This document shows positions 26,417 to 39,100 of a stretch of DNA of 64,000 nucleotides, one piece after another; within the stretch, counting starts at the first letter, position 1, and every line of letters begins with the position of its first letter. The position numbers and the translations under genes are program-made. Origin of the DNA: Sarcocystis neurona (lineage: Eukaryota; Apicomplexa; Conoidasida; Eucoccidiorida; Sarcocystidae); assembly GCA_000727475.1 (NCBI GenBank), contig KL647294.1, forward strand, positions 2,102,163-2,166,162, written 5' to 3'. The notes under the pieces were generated by a model. The model saw only the letters and a program-made list of their open reading frames with translations, was not told the DNA's origin and made no database searches.

Positions 26417-28629
26417 GTGGACACGTGAAAGACTGGATGCTGTTTGCCTGCGCACGCCCAGATTCAGATGAACTCTTAATGGGAAAGGGGATAAACTTCT
26501 TAGTAAGCCACTCAGTAGGGAAACTGGCGAAAATTCTCCTAGCTTCTCCTCAAAGGTTTTAGCAGGCACACACCGAGGTACAAGCCGGACGTGTACGTCC
26601 ACACGATAGAGAGCCAGTGACCGCATGACGCATGCACGTTTGTACAGGTAGTCATGTGTTATAAAGAGACAGTCCAAGATGTTCGTCTCCACACGCACTC
26701 AAGCGCGCCTCTCCCAAATGCATCAGGCAGCTGTCGGTTTGTCTCTAGTTAGCATTCTATTGGCAAACACAAGAATGATGTATCTGCATGTGCGCTTACA
26801 CGCTGTTCACGTACGGTAATATCTACGCATGCCTGCATTGTAGAGGGCGGGATCTACATACGGGTGAATATAAATGTGTACAGATTTAAACGGGTGAGGG
26901 GATACACACACGTGTCTATGTATCAACATACGAAGATGTGTATGTATATCCACACGAGAATCCGCTGGGACCTATCTATACACGTACAAATCGGTGGGTC
27001 AGATTTGCGCACACACCTACACTCCTGAAACGCAGTGTTTCTTTCAGCCTTTCCTTAACCAGAAAAAGCTACACGTACATCTATGTACAGATGTACAACT
27101 CTTCACACCCCGCACGTGTGCGCACATACATGAAATATTATTTTAAAGGTCCTATACTCCTTTCCGTCGGCACATACATATATATGTACGAATGTCTCCC
27201 CATGTATGTATGTGTGTCTACAGGTGTGTAGTCATACACTGTCGATCCTTCCCTTCGGCAAATTCATATGCACAAATACTAACATATGTATGTATACATA
27301 TATATATATATATATATGTATACGCAGATACCCGTATCCTTCCGCTCGCTATTACTACTTGCAACGCTCGTCCCGTCAGCAGCACGATGAGCAAATAGTA
27401 GTGCCACTGCCGCTGACGTTCTGTTTTTGTTTCGTTGAGAGCATGGGGCAGTGCGTACAAGGCTGCTGCTACGCTTGATGCTGTCGTCGCAGCAAATCTT
27501 TCTCATTGAAGTTCTCGATCGCAGCTAAGTGAGTAACTAGTGTGCCTGGGCTCCCGCTGCTGCTTCTGTATTTACGCCTAAATACGCGCCTGTTTCTACG
27601 TGTACGAAAGAAGTAAGCCGCTGTTCCTGCTGGGACGGGGTCTCTGAAAGCGTCCACGTGCACGCGCGTGTATGTAGGTGCGCCTGCTGTCATTGCCTCT
27701 TCTGTATGTACGTAAACCTACAAACAATTACATACATGTATATATGTGCATAGATACATAATTTCCCGCACCCAGAAGCATCGAGGTGGCAGCGCTGCTG
27801 CTGCTGCTGGGTGACCACAAACGCTGTTTAAAACTCACCAGTCTATAGAAACAGATACACCTACGTGTGAATAACAAGGGGAAACAACACTTGTGTGCGT
27901 CTAAATGTCGCCGTCTCTCTCTCTGCAGATCGGCATACTGACGACGTATTCATACGTCAAATTACGTGTTAGAGAGAACTGCAGCCGCGTAGGGAGACTT
28001 GCTTCTGGCTTTATCGCTTTTACTGAAGAAAGGTGCAGATGTGTTTCGCCTTACACATGCACCAGAAGTACACTATTATCTCTGCCCTAGAGATCTATAT
28101 GTGCGCGTCCGTACGTGTAAGTGGAAGAACCGGAGCTGCTGCTGCGAGGCTGCTGCAGCTTTCGCCAGTTCCCTCTGTGTATATGAGTAGAGCGACACAT
28201 ACATAAAGATGCATGCGTGTACAGCGCCACCCGCGAGAACAACATCGTCGTGTGGGACTGCTGCCGATTTTTCCTCTCTCATATCTTTACGCGTCTTGTA
28301 CAAATATATACATATATATATAGGCAGATATCTATATACGCATATATGCGTGTCACGCACGTCTGTGCATGTTTTTAACGGGCGTACAGGCTGGTAGTTT
28401 TCGACACTTCCTGCGTCTCTTTTGCACCTATCCATATGAAGACTGCGTTTATTTCTGCCTGTCTTCCAAGAGAGGAAGAAGCTCGCCGGTGGTCTTGCTG
28501 CAGAAACTGTTTCTTCTTAAAGCAGCAAAGCACGCTTGTAGCAGCAGAAACTGCCCTTGCTGCTGCTGCCGTTCCTGCTCCCCTCGTCTTTCGGAAGACG
28601 AGACGCCGGAAGATCTTCCTTCACGTTGA
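26417..28629 (+). CDS. WD40-repeat protein, partial exon set
   Basis: Plus-strand exons between Kintoun and the PDI gene. The best chain is 27493-27528 (KSFSLKFSIAA), 27776-27810 (SIEVAALLLLL), 27929-27967 (RHTDDVFIRQIT), 28188-28297 (ERHIHKDACVYSATR...) and possibly 28390-28629 ending at TGA; all these junctions keep phase. RHTDDVFI followed by VYSATRENNIVVWD about 22 residues later has the spacing and ending of one WD40 blade. An earlier exon, 26417-26502 (GHVKDWMLFACARPDSDELL, donor gtaagc), probably belongs to the same gene, but one or more exons between 26.5 and 27.5 kb are missing from my model. The start codon was not found. The donor at 27967 (gttaga) is weak, and the last exon is Cys/Arg-rich and doubtful. 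WD40 proteins are binding scaffolds; no partner can be named. Confidence 0.5.
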
Positions 28630-30122
28630 CGAACTCTTGTCGTTCTTTTTCCTCCCTCGCCCTCTTCCTCTCCATAGCATACACACTCACCGGTACATAT
28701 ATCAAACACTTGCATCTATGTATACACGCGTGCGTGCCGCTTTTACATATCTAGACAAATACTTTTCTGCGTGGTCTACTCGGGACGTGTGTGACAGCCG
28801 AGGCTTGGTGAAAGAGAGCGAGTTTCTCCTGCCGCTATCCACTGGCGCATACATCCCCCACGCCTGCGTCACGTCTTACGCGAGTGACCAGAGCAAAAAC
28901 ACGTGCGGCCGCTCGCAGGAAGACGCGCATCAAACGGTGACGGAGAACGCCGAAGCCGGACACGCGCAGAGGGAGAAACAGGACGAAGAAGAGCTCGTTT
29001 TCTCTTCAAAGTGCCACCTACTAAATACACGGGGATGTGTCTTCACGCACAACAAATGATTACTAATACAAACCTTACACTACTCTACGCACATTGTCGT
29101 ACTACTCCACACATACACAGCATATACATATCCACCTATATATATATATATACAGACGTAGACAGACGTCAACACATACATACATATGTAGACACGTCGA
29201 GATAAGTTTACATACATATACATGTATATATATTCTCTCGTCCACCTACACAAATATGTACGGAAGTATGGAGGATGACAATCCAGTCCCTCTTACTGTC
29301 TGCAGATTGTCGTACTTCATACGTATACATACGTATCCATACGTATCCATATTTAGGTATATACACACACACGGGTATATGTGTACAAGTGCATATATAT
29401 ATACATATATATACACGCACATATAGGACAACATGTATATTCAATTATATACACATGTATGTAGGTCAGGTGTGGAACTCCTACAGGCCCAACGGCTGTC
29501 TGTAAAGCGTCGTACTTTCCACGTGTACACACACACACACACATGTATTCACATGCATACATATCAGCAAATATATGTATACATATAACTTACATATATT
29601 TTATACACCGGGATACACATATATGTGTGGGGTACGGAAAGACTGTAGAGGTGTCTGCTCTCACGTTAGGCGGCGTGTGCATGATTGTCGTATGTATGTG
29701 TGGAGAGACATTGCGATGCAGGAGCATCGGGGAACTTTTTTTTTTCGGCGGCACGTTTCCGAAGAAAAAGAAGAGAGGAAGAATATCGCGCGACTTTGGT
29801 TTTCCCTTTTTCAGCCTTCGTTTCCTGCAGAGCCTGCTGTCTCTCCCTCTCCCTCATTCTCTCTGTTCTCCTCTTCCCCTTCGCCAGCGCTGCTCCTGCT
29901 GCGCCCCACTTGCTGCTGCTGCTGCTGTGCGGGTGCTGAGGCACACGCACATCCTTCGAAGTATTTCCCACACTTCCCGCGCCTCCACTGCTTTCTTGGT
30001 CTTCCACTCGCCACCCGTTTGTTTGTCCCCCCCTCTCTATCCTTCCGTTTTCCTCTCGCTGCTTTTGTTGCACTTTGCTTTGCCCGCGCATCTGAAGCAC
30101 CTGGAAAAGCAGGGCAACGCGC
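28630..30122. other. intergenic between convergent genes
   Basis: This stretch separates the plus-strand WD40 fragments from the end of the minus-strand PDI gene. 28.63-29.05 kb is GC-rich with competing open frames and no recognised motif. 29.05-29.66 kb is TATACA repeat. 29.75-30.12 kb is CT-rich on the plus strand. Confidence 0.55.
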
Positions 30123-33100
30123 TCAGAGCTCGTCTTTCTCCGAGGACGAGGAGGAGGTCTTTCCTTTCTTCGACTTCTTCTTCTCTTCCTTCTTCTTCTC
30201 GCGCTTCTTCTCTTCGTTTTTCTCCTCTTCTTTCTTCTCTCCCTTCGCTTCACCTTCCTCTTCCTTCTCCTCTTCGTCGTCCGCCTTCTTCGACTCTTTG
30301 CCGTCTTCCTCGATCCACGCCTCGACCGTCTGCAATTTCTTCAGCTGCTTCGGCAGGTCAGACACTGGCGCTTTGCCTGCCAGCAGCTGCGTCAAAAACG
30401 TGCTGATGCTCTCCTGCAGCATATTCACAATGTACACATATACATATACGTATATTCAATATGCTTTACTGGAGTCACTAGGCTCTATACCGTTTTCAAC
30501 ACTACATTATGGATATATATAAATTTTGACAAGGACATACGTTCACTCTATGGGGGTACCAGCAAATCTATCTTGATTCAATTTCCCAATAAATACTTGT
30601 ATGTAAGCGTCTCTGTACCTCCTACACAAATATATACGCATGATTCTTATACATCACACACATACATATATATAGAGACATATACAGATACATATATATA
30701 TATATATTCATTCACATATATATATACATATATATATATATGCGCACATGCACATATAATTCCACTTTCACCATCTTTCCTCTCTCTCTCTATATATATA
30801 TCCTTGTGTCCATATTCTTTCTAACCTTCACATACCTTCGCCCTTGCATATACATATATATATATATATATCTATATGTATACGTGTATGTATAGAGATA
30901 GATATGTATCACATGTAAGTTGTCGTACAGACGTAAAAATTGTCTCCCATAGAGAGATACATATACACGTATTTATTCATAGACTGCAAGCCCAACAGAA
31001 TCCGCACCATGGCACATATACATACATATATATATATACACGCGCGCACATATCTCTCTCTTTCTCTATTCCGTGCCTGTTCTCGTCCTTCTCCATTATC
31101 TTCTTTTGCTGTCTGCTCCTCTCTATATCTCTGTGACTAACACACGTGTGTAGAGCACCCCCCAGGGCAAATAGGAAGTCGCAGAGAATTTACGATGACG
31201 AACTCGGCAAATAAATATCCCCCGTCTTCCTCTTCGTTTGTCTACAGACGTACGTACGTGGACAAGAACAGAGAGAAAGAAAAAGAGGAAAGCGACGCAA
31301 CAGAAATACACGAACTTAGACACTCATCCCTGCGGAGACACACAGATATATCTACATATATACAAATAATCAAAAGGGAAACTCACGCGTGGCACGTGTC
31401 AATATACGTCTTACCGCAAGATGGCCTTGCACACACACACGCATGCATCTCTTCAGAGAGATACGATCTACGATACATATTGCATGTGTATACATCTATG
31501 TGCACATATATATATACACGTATAAAGCCACTTACATATATATACGTATATGTATAATATATATATGCGTACACGCACAGGGCCATATATACATATAGAC
31601 ACGTGCAGAGTCATATACGTGGACACATATGTGTATGTACACGTAGATATATATATATGTATGTATACGTATAGAGCCATATATATGTGTGTAGAGAGAG
31701 AAGCATGTTTACAAGCATGTTTTACACTTTGATCGACTTATTTGTGCATGCGTTTCGAAGTAAGAAGTTATTTTCTCTTCCCTCTGGTAAGACAGTTACT
31801 TAACAGACATCCACATATATAGACCTCTATGAGACAGAGAGAGACACACACAGAGAGTCAAATAATGAGAACCACACACATCTATATTTAAATACCAACA
31901 CATATGCACATACACATATATCGGAAAAAAGGAGTAGGGGAAGGCGGGAGACGAGAGACATATATCTACAAGTATTTGGTGGACTGCTACACAAGCACGT
32001 ACATATACACACAGATAGACAGAGAAAGAGCGACTTGCCCGGCTGAAGTCTCCTCTGTGAACGGCGTATTTGCCTTTCGCCAGATGAACAGCAACGACCG
32101 CAGGATACCCGAAGGCGAGACTAAGCTGCTCCTCAAGTTCGAACTGGTCCCCTCCTGAAGCAGAAGGCGTTTTCATCAACAGATAGAGCGCGACACAGAG
32201 AGAAGGTGACGAAAACGGGGAAGCCGGGTCACGTATATAACACACAAGAGACGGGAAACGCGCTGCGGTGGGAAGGAAAAACGCATGCGTCTATCATATC
32301 ACGGAAAAGGAGATCAAACAGAAGCAATCGAGAGGGAAGACGGGCGTCCTACAACACAGCCAAGGGACAAGAAGGGGGAGGAAAAGCAAAAATGTGAACA
32401 GAAGAGAAGAAATCCTCACATACATATATATGTGTGTATCCGCATGTGTACAGAGACACACATATACACACACTCACACATATAAAGAAGCGCGCATGCA
32501 GTCACACAAGTTAACACGGCACTGTCCTCATTATCGATCGCCCACTTTGCAGGCTGTTCCCGTCCTGCTTCTTCACTAGTCTCCTGTAAAAGTTCGAAAA
32601 TTTGGCATTTCCAAGAAATCGTCGTCCTCAGACACTCTACATTTACGGCCACTCCTGCACCTTCTACCCTACATACATTTGTGCATCACACCAATACATA
32701 ATAGACACAAAATCACATTATATACGTGTGTAGACACATACACGTGAATCCCTGTATTGTACATTGTATGTAATTGTATTCAATAGTGAATATATATACA
32801 TACACACATCTATACACATACACACAGATCCATATCTATATATGCGTAGCTAGCCAGGTAACAACCACATGCATACCCAGACCCATACACTGTACGTCAT
32901 GTAGACGTGTATTATATGAATATTTAGTAACAAATATCCCACGCATATATATGTATACCTGTACACACAGACCCAAATCTACGTACATGTATACATATGT
33001 ATAGCTAACCCGTACATGTATGTATATAGACGTCTGTGTAGTAGCAGTTATACATACATACCTAGAGATGTCTACAGACGTACAGGTGCGGGTGTGGTGG

Positions 33101-36100
33101 CGGTCACGAGGAAATGGGGCACTCGTTGGCGCTTCATATGAAAATATTCATCGGCAAAGAAGAAACAGAACCACACATCATACTCCACACACTTCCCCGC
33201 CATCTCGTCTAGGCACTCGTATATATATATATGCATATACAGCTATATACACAGACAGAACAGACGCAGACTCCCTGTATATACATATATATACATATAT
33301 GTATTTGTGTGTATATAAAGGTATACACGTGCATACAGACAGACACACTATATATACATATATATGTGTACACACATATACACAGCTAATACACATACAC
33401 AGATATATATACACTATATACATACACACATACACATATATGGACTATGTATTTACATATACACGCGCATACTTCTAATGCACGTAGACACATATATCTC
33501 TACGTGTACACCTATATATATATACATCTACATATGTATATGTACATGTATATGGCTCTGCACGTGTATAGACTATATTTACGTGTATATATATACACAC
33601 GTATAAACACGTAATGTACAGGAACAGATACAGACTATATATATCCAGATAGAGAACTATACTCTGCAGACACACATATAGGTACATAGACATATGTAGA
33701 CACGTAGTATAAACCTGTATACACACTATACACTACACACATATATATATATATGTATATACAGATATACTCTTACTACAGACACACAGACTACGTATGT
33801 ACGTATACGCATGCACGTCTACCTACACCGAGATATGGAAACTATATATCTATATATCCCCACGTATATACACACGTAGAGTGAGAGAGGTGCACCCATG
33901 CGTCTGTTGTAGGAGTTTTGAGACAAGGAAATCGAAGAAATGTACCCCGAGACAAATAAAGTGGGAGAGGAATACGTGCGTGTTTCACAAGTGGAAAACA
34001 GCAGAAAAGATGGGCAGCACGGTAACGACAGCAGCAGCGGCGGCGCCGGGATGCAGCGCCGTCGTCGGAGGAAGACCTCCGAAGGAGCACCCCAGCAGCA
34101 GCAAGAAGAGAGGGTGGCGTGCAGCAGCAGCAGCCGCGGCAGAGAGAGCAGCAGCAGTTTTCGAAGCAGAAGAAAGAAGGGCGGCGCACCGAGGAGGCAA
34201 TACTGAAGAAGCATCAGCAGCAGCGGCAGAGAGTACGGCAGGGGAGGTGCAGCAGCAGCCGAGGAGGGGCTTTTACAGCGAGTCGCGCAGGAGAGGCACT
34301 TTTGCGCTTGCAAAGAAATAGACGCTGTGCAAGAGGTCCTCACCCTGGCTCCATAGGAAAGTGATCGGCATGTGAAACGAGGCCCGCGTAATTTGATTCA
34401 AAATATCTAAATATTCCTTCCTCTTCTCGACGGAACTATCGAGAATGTGTGGGAGAAACGATATCAGGCAAAGACGCTTCCCGCAGCTCTCTTGCAGCTG
34501 GTCCTCGCTCAGCAGCTGCTCCGCCTGCACCTTCGCGCTGCAGCCATCACAGCAGCAGCCGTCAGCCCAGCAGCAGCCACAGGGAAACTGCACGAAGGGC
34601 ACCCGCAGCGAGGAGGAGCAGAAATAAAAGAAGAACGGAGAAGAGGACAGCAGGAGGACGGGAAGATGGGAAAGACGCAGCAAAGTGGCCGCGGCAGGAA
34701 ACGCAGCAGACACAGACAGCAGGAGAGCACAACGGAAAGTCCTCCAGAAGTGAAAATCGAATAGAAACACTTCCTTTTCGGTCCTACATCACTGTACAAA
34801 GTTACTAGGCGCACTCACACATTCACACATATTCACGTCTACCCATACGTATGCCACACTATCTTCGGAGATAGCGTGTACACCCATGTTCTCCTATAGG
34901 TACATATCCTTACATATACATATACACATACATTTATATATCTCTCTGTACATATATATATATGTACACGCTTACTTACAGATACAGTAGACACATACCC
35001 GTATATATATATATATATGGTTCATATTTACATACATTTGTATATGTAGACAAATGTACTTGATGACTCACGTGTCTACACATGTGCTTGCCCCTCTACA
35101 CAAATGTATGAATATATATATATATATGTGTATGCGCACGTAGCTCTCCTCTTCAACCACATATGTATTAGGCATATATACTTCTCTCACACTCTCTCTA
35201 TTGATGTCTGTTTCTCTATATTCATATATATAAATAGGTAGAGACGTCGCAGTATTCCGCTGCGTCTACGTGTACGCTTGTCCGTCTTTAACAAGCTCTT
35301 GTATAATATACACATGTACGTAGATGTAACTGTAGATATGCACACGTAAATGGAGATATGCACATACATACCGTTATGTAAGTCTGTTGCATATATATAT
35401 ATATATACATACACATATATATATATATGACACATGCGTGTAAGTGTCGCTGTAGGTGCGTATACATAGATGCAGAGGTAGATGTTGCGTCTTATATATA
35501 TATGTCGCAACTAGCATATGTATGCGTATATGTATATATATGTATGTATATACTCACACGTAAGTGTATAGATACGGAAAGATATACGTAGAGATGTACA
35601 CGTACATGTATATACGCAGATGTGCTTGTGCGTATAGATGTGGATATGTATGTGCGCGCGTATATGTATATATATATCTATCAATACAAATACAAATCTA
35701 CCTATACAGCCACATGTCCGCACAGCAACGTATATATTCACGTAAGTTACTGAGACGGACACACCACCGCCTACATATAAAGGAAGGCAACTCCGTACAT
35801 CTACACGCACATAGATAGAGACGAAGAAATTGGTACTTCTCTCTCAGCTTGTCAAAAGAACAGAAGCTGCTGCGCACCCCGTCCACAGTAGATCTTCCTG
35901 CTTCGCGTGCGGTTTGTGTCTGTGTCTGTATGGACGTGCCCGTCCTCTTTCTCTCGGCAGATGTATGAGGGCAGCAAACGTGGGGAGAGAAGAGAGTCGC
36001 AGCACCTCTCTACACCCGCTTGAGAAGGTGGAAAGTGGAAGATTACCTGAAAAACTCCATGGTGTAATTAGTCAAGGCCTCGAGACTTCGAGGCCCTTCG

Positions 36101-39100
36101 TACGTCTTCACCAGGGCCGCGCTCTTCTCTCCAAGGGGGAAAAGTTTCAACGTAGGGAAGCCCTGTGTTCACACAGAAACAAAACTGACGCAGCCATTAA
36201 AATCGCATGCACACATATGTGTACGTGTGTATATGTATATGGGGGTGTATACATGTATATATATATATATATATATATGTACACACACATATATATATAT
36301 GTATATGCACGGCGGGAAAACAAAATTGTCGCAGCACCGTAACACGACAGAGAGGGAGAGCCAAAGAAGCAAACTCAGCGTCATCGCGAGACAGACGCCC
36401 TTGCAGCAGGACTCTGTTCAATACACACTCACATATATGTATATGCACGTATATATGTATAAGGCAGAGGCAGTTTTGCAGCAGGGCTCTGCTTAATACG
36501 CACTCGCACATACATGTATATATATGTGTGGACTCTGTTTAACACACACTTACGTACATATATATATGTATGTTTATATGTGACAGAGGCAGTTTTGCAG
36601 CAGGACTCTGTTCAATAGACATCCACACATACATATATATATGTATGTATATACATATATACACACACCACACTTATATATGCATGTATGTCTGTGCAGG
36701 TATATATAGTTATCGACAACGTGGAGACGCTTAGAGATTCGACGACGTATACAGAGGCCGGGAGCAGAAGTCGGCTGCGGAGGACGTGAACAGCAGCGGC
36801 AAGAGGAGGAGGAGGGGGAAAAGGAGGCCGTCAGAATTCCTTCCTGGCTGCTGGGAAGACAAATATATTGAAAGGGGCTGCTTCAGGCGAGTCGCCAAGT
36901 TGTATCACATGCAGCAGCAGCAGCAGAAGTGAAGCAGCAGGAGCCGAGAAGACGTTTGTGCAGATAAAAAGACGCAGCTCAGAAGCACGTGAAAAACTTC
37001 TTCCTCTCCACAACAAGTACCCGTCGCTGGCAAAAATGTATGCGTCGGCAGACACAGACACACCAAGAAATAATAGAGACGCACCCGCAGACAAAAGTTC
37101 GCAGGACGACACAAACACACAGAGGGGGGAGACAGCAAATAAATATATACACATATATATACATATATATATATATCGAAGCATGTCCGGCCAAGTTCCC
37201 TAGAGGTTTGTGTACGTCCACATGTTTATACAAATAGACGCACACACATACATACAGATACATAAATGCACATACATACATACATACTGACGCACCTATA
37301 TATATACACACACATACACATATAGATTTAAACATACAGACATACATATATGTTTCGGCCCTCTCTATACGTGTGTTCACATACACACATATACAAACAT
37401 ATGTACCCATACATATATATATATACGTATGTTGGTCCATTTCTTTCTGTATGTATTCACATACATATATATGTATATATATGTACACACTTATATATGA
37501 ATCCATCTGCAGATATAGATGTGTCTTGTTGTGTGATAATAGACTGCGAAGCAAGACTGCTGCAGCAGCAGCTGGTGAAAGAGTTGAGACGCGGTGTCCT
37601 TTTGTGTCTCTGCTCACGTCTGCATGCGCAGCTGATTTGATGCACAGAGGCGTCGCAAAAACGAAGAGGAAAGTCGGGCCAAATCAGACAGAGAGGGAAA
37701 CGAATGTGCCGTGCCAAGTGAAGAGAAACGGAGAATTCGAAGAGAGACAGCGAGAGCGAGAGAGCGACAGACAGAAAGGAATATACCTGAATTTGGTAAG
37801 TGCTGGCAAGGATTTTCTCAGCGGTGGCGTCGACTTTCCCGACCCGAACTTTCCCCTTCAGCGCGGTGGCGAGTTCTTCCCACGTTGGCGCCAGCGACTT
37901 GCAGTGGCCGCACCACGGCGCGTAGAACTCGACGAACCTGTCAAGAGAAAGATGGAGACGGAGACACAAAGCGAGAAATAAAGGAGGACAAGAGAAGACC
38001 CGCGGAAAGGCGAAACAGCAAGCCGGGGTGGTGGAGGGTGGGCGGCGAAGGTCAACGAGCAGACGCGTGTGTGGGGTTGTGGAGTTCTGCAGAGACACAA
38101 CAAGTGGCCGCGGCGGCTTCTTTTAGTGTGTGCGAGGAAGAACGCAGGCCCGCCACGAGCTTCGACGTGGAAGAGAAGAGGAAACACAGCCCCAGCGAAA
38201 CGGAAGCCACGGGCAGCCGCAGAAATATGAAGACGGACGAGCGACACAGGCGTCTCCCTATATCTGCAGAGCCGAGGCCGAGACAAAACAGCTCTCCTCC
38301 ACACACAGAGAGAGAAGGACGGAAAGAAGACACGTTTGGGGGGGGGAAGAGGATGTCTCTCTGTGTCTTGGCAAGAAGAGCAGCAGCAGAAGCTCCTTCT
38401 CTAAGACTGGGCACGGGGAGACACATATATGAGGCACCCACGGACAGGTTCGGCAGGTGGAGAGCGCGCTCTCGAAGAGAGAGGCGAAAGCGGGAAAGGA
38501 GAAGAAGAAGAAAACCGCCCGGGACACGAAAGTGGGGAAAACGAGGGCAAGACGCAGATAGAGGAAGGCAACGTGTGCGGAACGCGTTTTCCTTCGAATC
38601 TTCTTCTTGTCGTAAAACGCGAGAACGGGCTGCTGGAAACAACCAGCCAGAGGGAAGTTTGCTGTTCATATGCAGCCGCTCGACCGGACCTCGCTCACGA
38701 CGAAGATCTTGCAGAAGACAGGACTACCTTATGCGAGGGAGACAGAGGAGAGACTCTGTGTGCAAGGAAGAAAAGGCTCCAGCAAGAGACAGAAAGTGGC
38801 CCGCAGAATGCCAGTCCAGCAGGCAGGAGGTGCTGCCACACACAGGAAGCACGAAGCAGCGCGTCTTTCGAAAAAGAGAAGAAAGGAGTTCTTGGCAAGT
38901 TGGACCGCGCACAACAAAGGAACGCGTCTCTGTCTCAGCGAGGCAGAGGGCGAGAGGTACACAGGAGGAGAGGATGCAGCTCCTTCGTATAAAGGCGACG
39001 GAACACTCCCTTTTCTTCTCTGTAGTGGAGAATGACTTTCCACGGAAGACGGAGAAGAAGAGGAAGGGGAAGACGAAGCGGAAGCGCGAAGAAGAGCGGA

